A stretch of DNA of 64,000 bases from Gaiellasilicea sp963745775. Its GTDB lineage: Bacteria; Actinomycetota; Thermoleophilia; Gaiellales; Gaiellaceae. The notes below the pieces were generated by a model. The model was not told the DNA's origin. It saw only the letters and a list, made by a program, of their open reading frames with translations, and did not search any database. The position numbers and the translations under genes are program-made. The stretch spans positions 372,001 through 436,000 of the forward strand of contig CAVUYY010000008.1 in the NCBI GenBank assembly GCA_963745775.1. The letters are read 5' to 3'. The first letter of the stretch is position 1. Each line of letters begins with the position of its first letter. Positions 9,279 through 16,688 of the stretch are shown in pieces.

Positions 9279-11012
9279 CTAGCGCACCTTTTCCTTGACC
9301 TGAGCCACCCACTTGAGGCTCTGGAGGTAGGCGAGCGACTTCGGCCGGCGCAGCACCTCGGCACCGCGCAGCGAGAGCAGGAACTCCTCCGGCCCGTCGA
9401 ACCTGCGCATTCGCAGCGCCCCGGTCCCGACGCCCTGGAGCACGTGCGCGTCGGAGCCGGCGCCTGCGATCAGGTTGTACTTGCGGGCGAAGCGGACGGC
9501 CTCGTCGTTGTAGGTCTCGAAGAGGAGGCGCGCGTTGTAGACCTCGAAGACGTCGATCTCTCCGAGATGGCGGTGCAGCGTCGTCGGGTCGGCGATCGCG
9601 TGCATCCGGTCGAACGGGTGCGGGAGGTAGACGAGCCCACCCTGCTCGCGGATCGCGGCGATCGTGTCCGCATAGGACATCCCGCCTGGGATCTCCTCCT
9701 CGAGGAAGAGCCCGATCACCTCGCCCTGGGTGTCGGTCTTCACCTCCTCGCCCGGGATCACGGTGAGTGCGCGTCTGCGCGCGAGTTCGACCGCCTCCAA
9801 GGCGCCGCCGAAGACGTTGTGGTCGGTGATCGCGATCGCCCCGAACCCCTCCGAGTCGGCGTGGTCGAGCAGCTCCTCGACGCCGATCGAGCAATCGTGC
9901 GACCACGTGGTGTGCATGTGCAGGTCGGCGACGATCCACGGCCGGTCGGCGAGCGGGTCGGCGTCGGGACGAGCCACGCGGTCACGGCGACGGCCGGCGA
10001 GTCCGCGGTAGATCCCGTCCAGCTCGCGCGCGACGTCGCGAAAGCTCTGGCCCGCGGCGCGGCCGGCCGCAGCCTTCCGCTCGCGCACCTCGTCGTCGCC
10101 GGCCAGCCGCGCGATCGCTGCTGCGGCCAACTCTGGCTGCTCGAGCGCGCCCGGCGGCGCGGCGACCGCGGCGCCGGCCGCGGCAGCCTCGAGCAGGAGC
10201 CTCGTCGAGCCCGTCGGCGCAGGAGCGACGATCGCCGCCTCGGCGAGGATCGACGCCCGCGCCTGCGGCGTGCGCCCCGAGCGGACGCGAACGCGGTCAC
10301 GGAGCGCGCTCGGAATCGTCGGCCGAGTGGAGAGCGGCTTCGTGCGCAGGAGGACGACCTCCCAGCCGGGGAGGTCGCGCAGGGCTCGAAGGGCTGCGCG
10401 CGCTACCGGCAACGACCCCGAATGCAGCTCGATCACGATCAGCTTCCGCTTGTCACCGGGCGCGAAGAGCTCGAGATCGACGCCCGGCGAGAGCACGCGG
10501 TAGTCGCCTGGGAAGCGCGCAGCGGCGGCCGCCGCGACCTCGTCGGAGGTGGCGAGGAGCGCGTCGATTCGGCCCAGCAGCTTCTCCCGGAGCGCGCGAC
10601 GCGGCGGATAGCCGAGCCGTTCCGGGGAGAGGAAGGTGGCGACCGCGAGTGTCTGCGCGTCCCGAAGCGCGAGATACGAGATGCTCGGAAGTCCGGGCTC
10701 GAAACCGTGGACGACGTCGAAGCGGCCCTGGCGCAGCGCGAGCGCGACGTTCGTCCGAACCCCGACGGGAACGCCCAGGCTCGAACGCCGCGAGACCTGC
10801 ACCGCCGGGCCGACCGCGATCACGTCCGCGGTCTCGCCGCGGTTCAGCGCTCGCCGACCGGCGAGCAGGTCCGCCGCGCGACTCGAAGGCGCGAGCACGG
10901 TGACGGAATGGCCGAGGCTCCGGAGCTCCTTCGCGATCCCGGCCACGTGCTCGTTGACGTCGTGCGGCTGCGACCACGCAAACGGCGTCACGAGGCAGAT
11001 GCGGAGACTCAT
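9279..11012 (-). CDS. GT4-like glycosyltransferase fused to a PHP-domain phosphoesterase
   Basis: An uninterrupted 577-residue protein with two domains. Residues 1 to about 345 form a GT-B glycosyltransferase: MSLRICLVTPFAWSQPHDVNEHVAGIAKELRSLGHSVTVLAP at the N-terminus, FDVVHGFEPGLP, LSPGVDLELFAPGD, and the donor-site region GSTRLLLEAAAAGAAVAAP. From about residue 361 a PHP domain begins with the metal ligands DLHMHTTWSHD, followed by ITDHN, PGEEVKT, YLPHPFDR and GAGSDAHV, a complete metal set. PHP domains hydrolyse phosphoesters. The start ATG overlaps the stop of the upstream small membrane gene (ATGA). A combined sugar-transfer and phosphoester role is inferred from the fusion; the substrates are unknown. 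Confidence 0.88.
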   Translation of the reverse strand: MSLRICLVTPFAWSQPHDVNEHVAGIAKELRSLGHSVTVLAPSSRAADLLAGRRALNRGETADVIAVGPAVQVSRRSSLGVPVGVRTNVALALRQGRFDVVHGFEPGLPSISYLALRDAQTLAVATFLSPERLGYPPRRALREKLLGRIDALLATSDEVAAAAAARFPGDYRVLSPGVDLELFAPGDKRKLIVIELHSGSLPVARAALRALRDLPGWEVVLLRTKPLSTRPTIPSALRDRVRVRSGRTPQARASILAEAAIVAPAPTGSTRLLLEAAAAGAAVAAPPGALEQPELAAAAIARLAGDDEVRERKAAAGRAAGQSFRDVARELDGIYRGLAGRRRDRVARPDADPLADRPWIVADLHMHTTWSHDCSIGVEELLDHADSEGFGAIAITDHNVFGGALEAVELARRRALTVIPGEEVKTDTQGEVIGLFLEEEIPGGMSYADTIAAIREQGGLVYLPHPFDRMHAIADPTTLHRHLGEIDVFEVYNARLLFETYNDEAVRFARKYNLIAGAGSDAHVLQGVGTGALRMRRFDGPEEFLLSLRGAEVLRRPKSLAYLQSLKWVAQVKEKVR

Positions 11013-11221
11013 CGCTTCGAGTCTAGCCCCGGCGGAGCTACAGATTCGCCGCCACGAACGCGCCCGACGGCGACGAGGATCACCCCGATCACGAGGTAGC
11101 CGAACGCCGAGACGCCGTGTCCCTCCGCCTTCGCCTGTGCGCCCAGCCGCTCGCGCAGCAGCACGAGCGTCGTCCCGAGCGCAACGCAGACGGCGGCGAA
11201 CGCGAGCTCGAGCACGTCCAT
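11009..11221 (-). CDS. Small two-helix membrane protein (70 aa)
   Basis: Two hydrophobic helices, VLELAFAAVCVALGTTLVLL near the N-terminus and AFGYLVIGVILVAVG near the C-terminus, joined by a charged loop RERLGAQAKAEGHG. Its ATG shares one base with the upstream acetyltransferase stop (TGATG) and its TGA overlaps the ATG of the glycosyltransferase-PHP gene, so it is translated within a tight three-gene unit. No family recognised. The coupling on both sides makes it a convincing gene despite its size; a role in anchoring or assisting the glycosyltransferase is only a guess. Confidence 0.72.
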   Translation of the reverse strand: MDVLELAFAAVCVALGTTLVLLRERLGAQAKAEGHGVSAFGYLVIGVILVAVGRVRGGESVAPPGLDSKR

Positions 11222-12030
11222 CAGACGAGCTTCAGCGCCAGCTCGTGCTGCCGCGCGTCGACCGCGCCGCCGAGCTCTTCGAGCACGGCGGCTGCAGGGT
11301 CCCCCGCGGGCAGGTTGAGGACGAGGAGGGAGTCGCCGAGACCTCGCGCCGCTTCGAGCAGCGCGCGCATCGCACCGGCATCGGCAGCCGCGAGCTGGAC
11401 GACCGAGACCCGACCGCCGCTCACCCGGACGACCGCAGCGCCATCCTCGACGGCGATCCCCTGCGGCGCCGGGTCGCGCTCGAGCAGACGCGCGAGCGTC
11501 CCGTCGGCGCGCTGCCAGGGCTCGGGCACGACGCGGCGCTCGCGAATCCATGCGTGTGCGTCCGCGGCGGGAGCGTCGCGGGCGGGGCCGGGCGCGCCGG
11601 CGAGCGACCACACCTCGAGCTCGCGCCCGTGCTCGAACCCGAGCTTCTCGTAGAGCCGGATCGCAGGCTCGTTCTGGACGAGCACCTCGAGCGTGACCCG
11701 CGCGAGGCCGGCCGCGCGGGCCTCGTCGAGCACGGCGCGCATCAGCAGCTCTCCGACCCCGCTCCGACGGGCGCTCCTGGCCACACCGAGCCCGCCGATC
11801 CAGCCCTCATCTCCACGAACGCCGAGCACGCAGATTCCAACCGGACCGTCGTCGCCGACTGCGACTCGCGACCGACCGAGATCGAGATCCGAGACCTCGG
11901 CCATGAAGCGAAAGGCGGCCTCGTCGATCGAGAGCGGCACGTAGTAGCCCTCGTACCCGGCGGTGAAGATCCCGGCGAGCTCGGCCGGCGAGAAGTCGGA
12001 GGCGGCCTGGACCCGTTCGACGGAGGACAT
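11221..12030 (-). CDS. GNAT-family N-acetyltransferase
   Basis: A 269-residue protein with one clear GNAT domain: FTAGYEGYYVPL and VGICVLGVRGDEGWIGGLGVARSARRSGVGELLMRAVLDEARAAG, where R-S-G-V-G fits the acetyl-CoA pyrophosphate loop, followed by VTLEVLVQNEPAIRLYEKLGFEHGRELEVW. The remaining 110 residues form a second, weaker alpha/beta region that may be a degenerate GNAT repeat. I chose the ATG at 12030 because the sequence from MSSVERVQAASDFSPAELAGIF fits the domain start. It heads the operon with the small membrane protein and the glycosyltransferase-PHP fusion. The acceptor substrate is unknown. Confidence 0.82.
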   Translation of the reverse strand: MSSVERVQAASDFSPAELAGIFTAGYEGYYVPLSIDEAAFRFMAEVSDLDLGRSRVAVGDDGPVGICVLGVRGDEGWIGGLGVARSARRSGVGELLMRAVLDEARAAGLARVTLEVLVQNEPAIRLYEKLGFEHGRELEVWSLAGAPGPARDAPAADAHAWIRERRVVPEPWQRADGTLARLLERDPAPQGIAVEDGAAVVRVSGGRVSVVQLAAADAGAMRALLEAARGLGDSLLVLNLPAGDPAAAVLEELGGAVDARQHELALKLV

Positions 12031-12115
12031 CCGAACGATCGTAGTCCGCGGCGCGCTGCGGCTTCGCCTGGCGCCGAGCCGTCCTGACCCGGCCCGCAGT
12101 CGCCAGAATGGCGCG

Positions 12116-13309
12116 ATGACCGCCGAAGCGCCAGCTCGCTCCGGCCGCCTGTCGGCGGTGCTGCGCGAGGAGGAGCGCGTCCTGCCGCTCGAGCTGTTCT
12201 TCGATCTCGTCTTCGTGCTCGCGTTCACCCAGTGCACGGCGCTGATGGCCGCGGATCCGACCTGGGAGGGGCTCGCCCGCGGCCTCCTCGTGCTCAGCCT
12301 GCTCTGGTGGGCGTGGGTCGGCTACGCGTGGCTGACGAGCGTGATCGATCCGGAGGAGGGAGTCGTCCGGCTCGCGATCTTCGTCTCGATGGCCGCGCTG
12401 CTCGTCGTCGCCCTCTGCGTGCCGGAGGCGTTCGACGACTCTGCGCTGCTCTTCGCCGCCGCCTACGCGATCGTCCGCTTCATGCAGCTCGCCCTCTTCG
12501 CTCTCGCGAGCAGGGACAACCCGAGCCTGCGCCACTCGGTGAACGGCCTCGCGGCCAGCACGGCGCTCGCCGTCGCGATCATCTTCGCGGCCGGCCTCAC
12601 CGACGGCGCGCTCCAGGGCGCGCTCTGGGCGCTGGCGCTCTTGCTCGACTTCGGCGGGCCGTACCTCTTCGGATCGGAAGGGTGGATGCTCGTGCCCGGG
12701 CACTTCGCCGAGCGGCACGCCCTCATCTTCATCATCGCCCTCGGCGAGTCGATCGTGGCGCTCGGGGTGGGCGCCGAGTTCGGCGTCGGAGCCGGGATCG
12801 TCGCCACCGCCGTGGTCGGGATGGCGGTGGCCGCCGCGCTCTGGTGGCTCTACTTCGACGTCGTCGCGATCGTCGCCGGCAGGCGGCTCTTCGCCGCCGA
12901 GGAGGGCCGCGAGCGCAACGAGCTCGCACGCGACTCGTACTCGTTCCTGCACCTGCCGATGGTCGCCGGCGTGATCCTCGTCGCGCTCGGGCTGAAGAAG
13001 ACGCTCGGCGGCGTCGACGACCCGCTGAAGCTCGTTCCGGCCTTCGCGCTCCTCGGCGGCACGGCCCTCTACCTGCTCGCCCACGTCGCCTTTCGCCTCC
13101 GCAACATCGGCAGCCTCAACCGGCAGCGGCTCGCGTGTGCAGCGCTGTTGCTTCTCCTCGTGCCGCTCGCGGTCGAGATCCCCGCGCTCGCCACGGTGAC
13201 GCTCCTCGCCGCAATCCTGACCGCGCTGATCGCCTACGAGGCGATTCACTTCGCGGAGGCGCGCGACCGGATCCGCCACGAGCTCGCGGCGAGCCCGAGC
13301 CCGGAGTAG
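12116..13309 (+). CDS. Low-temperature-requirement A (LtrA) family membrane protein
   Basis: A 397-residue polytopic protein with about ten hydrophobic segments. It carries the family landmarks VLPLELFFDLVFVLAFTQ near the N-terminus, LLWWAWVGYAWLTSVIDPEEG, and the block HFAERHALIFIIALGESIVALG in the middle. LtrA-family proteins were named from a Listeria cold-growth mutant; their biochemical role is not settled. The ATG at 12116 places the conserved ELFFDLVFV about 25 residues in, as usual. The gene is uninterrupted, diverges from the acetyltransferase operon, and stands alone. Confidence 0.88.
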   Translation: MTAEAPARSGRLSAVLREEERVLPLELFFDLVFVLAFTQCTALMAADPTWEGLARGLLVLSLLWWAWVGYAWLTSVIDPEEGVVRLAIFVSMAALLVVALCVPEAFDDSALLFAAAYAIVRFMQLALFALASRDNPSLRHSVNGLAASTALAVAIIFAAGLTDGALQGALWALALLLDFGGPYLFGSEGWMLVPGHFAERHALIFIIALGESIVALGVGAEFGVGAGIVATAVVGMAVAAALWWLYFDVVAIVAGRRLFAAEEGRERNELARDSYSFLHLPMVAGVILVALGLKKTLGGVDDPLKLVPAFALLGGTALYLLAHVAFRLRNIGSLNRQRLACAALLLLLVPLAVEIPALATVTLLAAILTALIAYEAIHFAEARDRIRHELAASPSPE

Positions 13310-13402
13310 CTAGGCGGACGCCTGGAGCGAGCGCGACGAGGCGCCGCGGGAGATTAGGTCGCCATGCTGGATTCGAGGGTGGCTGTCTGCTAGACCTGCG
13401 GT

Positions 13403-13875
13403 GTGGGCAGGGTGGCTCTGGCTCTAGGCCTGGTTGCGGCGCTCGCCGTCGCCGCTCCCTCTGCTGGTGCTCCCGTCGTCGCCCGCCGCTCGCTGCGCGC
13501 CAACGTTCGACGACGGCGCCGGCCCGTTCGGCCGCGGCGAGCCGCCGCAGCGGGCGAAGATCGGCACCGGGCACGTGCTCACCGGCACGGTGCTCTCGGT
13601 CGACTGCCTCCCCGTTCCGAGGCGCTCGCATCCACCTCTGGCAGACGAACACGCGCGGCGAGTACACGCGCGCGACCAGCGCGACGGTGGTCGCCAACCG
13701 ACTCGGCCGATTCCGCTTCGAAGGCCCGCGGCCCGTCTCGTACGAGGGCCGGCGGCCGCACATCCATCTCCGGATCGTCGCGCGCGACCACGAGGTGCTG
13801 CTGACGCGCTACGAGCCGCGGTCGGGGGCGAAGACGGGCTCGATCCGCGTCGTCCTCACCCCCGCTCGGCTCTAG
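13403..13875 (+). CDS. Exported intradiol-dioxygenase-like protein, two frame changes
   Basis: The frame-corrected product is about 157 residues. A GTG start gives a signal peptide (VALALGLVAALAVAAPSAGA). After a one-base change near 13498 the sequence continues TFDDGAGPFGRGEPPQRAKIGTGHVLTGTVLSVDCLPVP and, after a second near 13617, RIHLWQTNTRGEYTRA, then GRFRFEGPRPVSYEGRRPHIHLRIVARDHEVLLTRYEP. This is the core of the intradiol ring-cleavage dioxygenase fold, where the Tyr and the HIH cluster bind iron in catechol dioxygenases. It is shorter than catabolic enzymes and predicted to be exported, as in other small secreted dioxygenase-like proteins, so aromatic catabolism should not be assumed. 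Confidence 0.68.
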
Positions 13876-13933
13876 GCAACCCGCAGTGCCGCAGGCGCCG
13901 CCGAGAACGGCCGGCGACGCCCTCGCGATCTCT

Positions 13934-15442
13934 CTACGCGGTCGCCTTCGCCTTCGCCGCGCTCGCCTTCTTGAGCGCGTTCTGCGCGATGAACTTCTCC
14001 GTCGCCTCGTACGCCTCGTCGTCCACGATCTGGACCGGCGGCGACTTCATCAGGTAGCTCGACGGGCCCTCGAGGGCGCCGGCGACGCCGTTGTTCAGGG
14101 CGAGCTTCGCCATCCGGACGGCGTCGATCACGATCCCGGCCGAGTTCGGCGAGTCCCAGACCTCGAGCTTGAGCTCGATGTTCAGCGGCACGTCGCCGAA
14201 GGAGGAGCCCTCCATCCGGATGAACGCCCACTTGCGGTCGGTCAGCCACGGCACGTGGTCGGACGGGCCGACGTGGACGTTGCCCTCCCCCATGTCGTAG
14301 TCGAGCATCGAGGTGACGGCGTTCGTCTTCGAGATCTTCTTCGACTCGAGCCGGCTGCGCTCGAGCATGTTCAGGAAGTCCGAGTTGCCGCCGACGTTCA
14401 GCTGCATCGTCCGGTCGAGATGGACGCCGCGCTCGCGGAAGAGGCTCGTGAGCACGCGGTGCGTGATCGTGGCGCCGACCTGCGACTTGATGTCGTCGCC
14501 GATCACCGGCAGGCCCTTCTCCTCGAAGCGCTTCTGCCAGTAGCTCTCGCGCGCGATGAAGACCGGCATGCAGTTGACGAGCGCGACACCGGCCTCGAGG
14601 CACTGCTCGGCGTACCACTTCGCCGCCGCCTCGGAGCCGACGGGGAGATAGCTGACGACGACGTCGGTCTTCGTCTCGCGCAGGATCCCGACGATGTCGT
14701 CGGTCTCGCCCGGCGCCTTCGTCACGACCTCGGAGATGTACTTGCCGAGCCCGTCGTGGGTCATCCCGCGGTTGACGGTGATCCCGGTCTTCTTGACGTC
14801 GGCGAACTTGATCGTGTCGTTCGGGTGCGCCCAGATCGCGTCGGCGAGATCCTTGCCGACCTTGTCCGTCGTCACGTCGAACGCGGCCGTGAACTCGATG
14901 TCCGAGACGTGATAGCCGCCGAGGTTGACGTGCATCAGGCCGGGGACGAACTGATCCTCCGGCGCGTCCTTGTAGTACTCGACGCCCTGGAGCAGCGAGT
15001 TGGCGCAGTTGCCGACGCCGACGATCGCGACGCGAACCTTGTCCTTCGAGCGCCCATTTCCGTTCGTCGTGGCGCCGTTCTTCGAGCCGTTGGTCGAGGC
15101 CATGATGTCCTTTCGATTGCTGGTGAAGGGGATCTCGAGCGCCTCGGAGAGGGTGAGGAGGACGAGGTCGTTGACGTTGAGCTTGCGGCGGCGGGCCGCG
15201 TCCTTGAGCTCCCGGCGGAGCTCGGGCGGCATCCGCAGGAGCACGGTCCCTGCCGCACTCGGGATCGCCTTGCGGCGCCGGCCGCTCGGGGTGAACGAGA
15301 CGCCGAAGCGCTCTGCCAGCAGAGCGACAGCGACGTCGTTGAGCGTGGAGCCGCGACGGGCCACCTCGCGCACGAGAGCCCGCTTGAGCGATCCGGGCAT
15401 CCTCACGAGGAGACTGGTGCGCGATGAAGTGCTAGCAGTCAA
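13934..15442 (-). CDS. ino1: Ribbon-helix-helix domain(s) in frame with inositol-1-phosphate synthase
   Basis: One uninterrupted frame of 502 codons. Residues 114-502 are an actinobacterial-type myo-inositol-1-phosphate synthase, which makes inositol 1-phosphate from glucose 6-phosphate with NAD: VRVAIVGVGNCANSLLQG (Rossmann), HVNLGGYHVSDIEFTAAFDV, DVVVSYLPVGSE, GDDIKSQVGATITHR, NVGGNSDFLNM and DHVPWLTDRKWAFIRMEG. Residues 1-113 instead hold two ribbon-helix-helix-like DNA-binding repeats, LLVRMPGSLKRALVREVA and VLLRMPPELRRELKDAA, each followed by an S/N-x-ND turn. An internal ATG at 15103 with AAAGGA four bases upstream is where stand-alone synthases begin. The longest frame opens with TTG at 15442, but ATG at 15400 is a better start for the regulator part. 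Product could be a fusion, the bare enzyme, or both. Confidence 0.85.
   Translation of the reverse strand: MTASTSSRTSLLVRMPGSLKRALVREVARRGSTLNDVAVALLAERFGVSFTPSGRRRKAIPSAAGTVLLRMPPELRRELKDAARRRKLNVNDLVLLTLSEALEIPFTSNRKDIMASTNGSKNGATTNGNGRSKDKVRVAIVGVGNCANSLLQGVEYYKDAPEDQFVPGLMHVNLGGYHVSDIEFTAAFDVTTDKVGKDLADAIWAHPNDTIKFADVKKTGITVNRGMTHDGLGKYISEVVTKAPGETDDIVGILRETKTDVVVSYLPVGSEAAAKWYAEQCLEAGVALVNCMPVFIARESYWQKRFEEKGLPVIGDDIKSQVGATITHRVLTSLFRERGVHLDRTMQLNVGGNSDFLNMLERSRLESKKISKTNAVTSMLDYDMGEGNVHVGPSDHVPWLTDRKWAFIRMEGSSFGDVPLNIELKLEVWDSPNSAGIVIDAVRMAKLALNNGVAGALEGPSSYLMKSPPVQIVDDEAYEATEKFIAQNALKKASAAKAKATA
15101..15113 (-). promoter_or_regulatory. Internal Shine-Dalgarno and ATG for stand-alone Ino1
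   Basis: On the minus strand AAAGGA (15113-15108) precedes ATG (15103-15101) by four bases, inside the ribbon-helix-helix/Ino1 frame. The protein from this ATG begins MASTNGSKNGATTNGNG and then the NAD-binding fold, matching the usual N-terminus of the synthase. The spacing is slightly short, but this is the best ribosome-binding site in the vicinity. Confidence 0.55.
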
Positions 15443-15454
15443 AGTGCTAGCACT
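15428..15454. promoter_or_regulatory. Tandem 12-bp palindromes, probable operator of the RHH/Ino1 gene
   Basis: AGTGCTAGCACT at 15443-15454 is a perfect palindrome, and AGTGCTAGCAGT at 15428-15439 is a copy with one mismatch; the centres are 15 bp apart. They cover the start of the RHH/ino1 gene and lie just ahead of the divergent HIT-family gene. Ribbon-helix-helix proteins commonly bind short tandem palindromes in their own promoters, so autoregulation is the natural reading. Confidence 0.65.
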
Positions 15455-15476
15455 ATAGCGATGGTAGGCTCGGCGT

Positions 15477-16082
15477 GTGGCGGAGAGCGCGGAGGAGATC
15501 TATCGGCGGGCGCTCGCGGCCGCGGATAGCGACGGCCGACTCCCGATGCCCGACGTGCACGAGTGGGCGGCGTTTCCGTTCGAAGGCGACCTGAAGGTTC
15601 GGCCGCTTCTTCCGCCGGTCGAGGCCGAGCCAGCCCGTCACGGTGTCGATCCGAGCGAGTGCCGGACGTGCGCGCACGCCGAGGGCGAGGCGATCTGGTC
15701 GGACGAGCGCTGGCTCCTGATCCCACGGCCCGAGCGCTCGGGCTTTCCGCTCGTCGTCATCCTCTGCTCGCGCGAGCACGTCGACCTCGGCGAGCTCTCG
15801 CCGCAGCTCGCAAGCGAGCTCGGAACGCTGATCGTCCGGATCGAGCGCGCGATCAGCCGCCTCGAGGGGATCGGCCGCGTGCACGTCTGCCGCTGGGGCG
15901 ACGGCAGCTTCCACTTCCATCTCTGGTTCATGGCCCGGCCGGCGCGGCTGCCGCAGGTGACGACGAGCCTCGCCGCGATCTGGGACGACATCCTCCCGCC
16001 GACGCCCGAAGACGTCTGGCGCGAGAACTACACGCTCACGGCGCGGGCGCTCGCCGAGAGCGGCGGCACCTCACACGTCTAG
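15477..16082 (+). CDS. HIT-superfamily protein (GalT/HIT-like)
   Basis: A 201-residue protein. Near the N-terminal third it has CRTCAHAEGEAIWSDERWLLIPRPERSGFPLVVILCSREHVDLGELSP, the substrate-side strands of HIT/GalT-fold enzymes, and near residue 150 GDGSFHFHLWFMARPAR, an H-x-H motif with flanking hydrophobics that matches the catalytic histidine motif. HIT enzymes hydrolyse or transfer nucleoside phosphates. The GTG at 15477 directly follows the shared palindromic operator region, so it may be coregulated with the divergent ino1 gene. Its 3' end overlaps the convergent phosphatidyltransferase gene by 12 bases. The specific substrate is unknown. Confidence 0.72.
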   Translation: MAESAEEIYRRALAAADSDGRLPMPDVHEWAAFPFEGDLKVRPLLPPVEAEPARHGVDPSECRTCAHAEGEAIWSDERWLLIPRPERSGFPLVVILCSREHVDLGELSPQLASELGTLIVRIERAISRLEGIGRVHVCRWGDGSFHFHLWFMARPARLPQVTTSLAAIWDDILPPTPEDVWRENYTLTARALAESGGTSHV

Positions 16083-16688
16083 CGCCCGCAGCTCCTTGCG
16101 CACGTGCAGGATCCGCTGCACCACTGTGAGCCATGCCGTTGCTGCGAGGACGCCGATCGCCCAGGGAAGGACGCCCCACGGCGCCAGGATCAAGCCCGCG
16201 GAGATGACCGTCACCCGCTCGGCCCTCGAGCCGATCCCGACGTCGCCCTTGATCCCGAGACCCTCCGCTTTCGCGCGCACATAGGGGACGAGGAACGAGC
16301 CGCCAAGCGCGGCGATCACGAGGGCGAGCGCGAGCTCCTTGCCGTCGCGCATGAAGACGAGGCCGATCGCGCCGAGCATCAGCCCCTCCCCCACCCGGTC
16401 GAGCGTCGAGTCGAGGAAGCCGCCGAACGGCGTCTGCTTGCCGCCGACTCGGGCGAGCGCGCCGTCGAGGACGTCGAGGACCGAGCCGGCGACGAACGCG
16501 GCCGCGCCGGCCCAGTAGAAGAGCACCTCGTTGCGGTACTCGAAGTAGACGAGCACGGCCCCGACCGCACAGAGCGTGACCCCCGCGCCGGTCAGCATGT
16601 TCGGCGTCACGCGCGTACGCGCGAGCCCCGTCATCGAGCGGGAGGCGATCCCGCGCGCGCCGTCCGTGTATGCCGCCTTGAGGCTCAT
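16071..16688 (-). CDS. CDP-alcohol phosphatidyltransferase, probable phosphatidylinositol-phosphate synthase
   Basis: A 205-residue membrane enzyme with the CDP-alcohol phosphatidyltransferase signature D-G-x2-A-R-x8-G-x3-D-x3-D, seen as DGALARVGGKQTPFGGFLDSTLD near residues 75-97, among six hydrophobic helices. It also has YVRAKAEGLG and GSRAERV, seen in the inositol-phosphate branch that makes phosphatidylinositol phosphate from CDP-diacylglycerol and inositol 1-phosphate. The neighbouring ino1 gene makes exactly that substrate, which supports the assignment. Its ATG overlaps the TGA of the upstream PAP2 gene (ATGA), so the two are coupled. Substrate choice is inferred; the family is firm. 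Confidence 0.85.
   Translation of the reverse strand: MSLKAAYTDGARGIASRSMTGLARTRVTPNMLTGAGVTLCAVGAVLVYFEYRNEVLFYWAGAAAFVAGSVLDVLDGALARVGGKQTPFGGFLDSTLDRVGEGLMLGAIGLVFMRDGKELALALVIAALGGSFLVPYVRAKAEGLGIKGDVGIGSRAERVTVISAGLILAPWGVLPWAIGVLAATAWLTVVQRILHVRKELRALDV

Noticed and set aside
9444..11099. A 551-codon plus-strand frame opposite the glycosyltransferase-PHP gene
   Set aside because: No motif, highly charged; the opposite strand encodes two clear domains and operon overlaps.
13886..15427. A 513-codon plus-strand frame opposite ino1
   Set aside because: Shadow frame; ino1 on the minus strand has complete family motifs.
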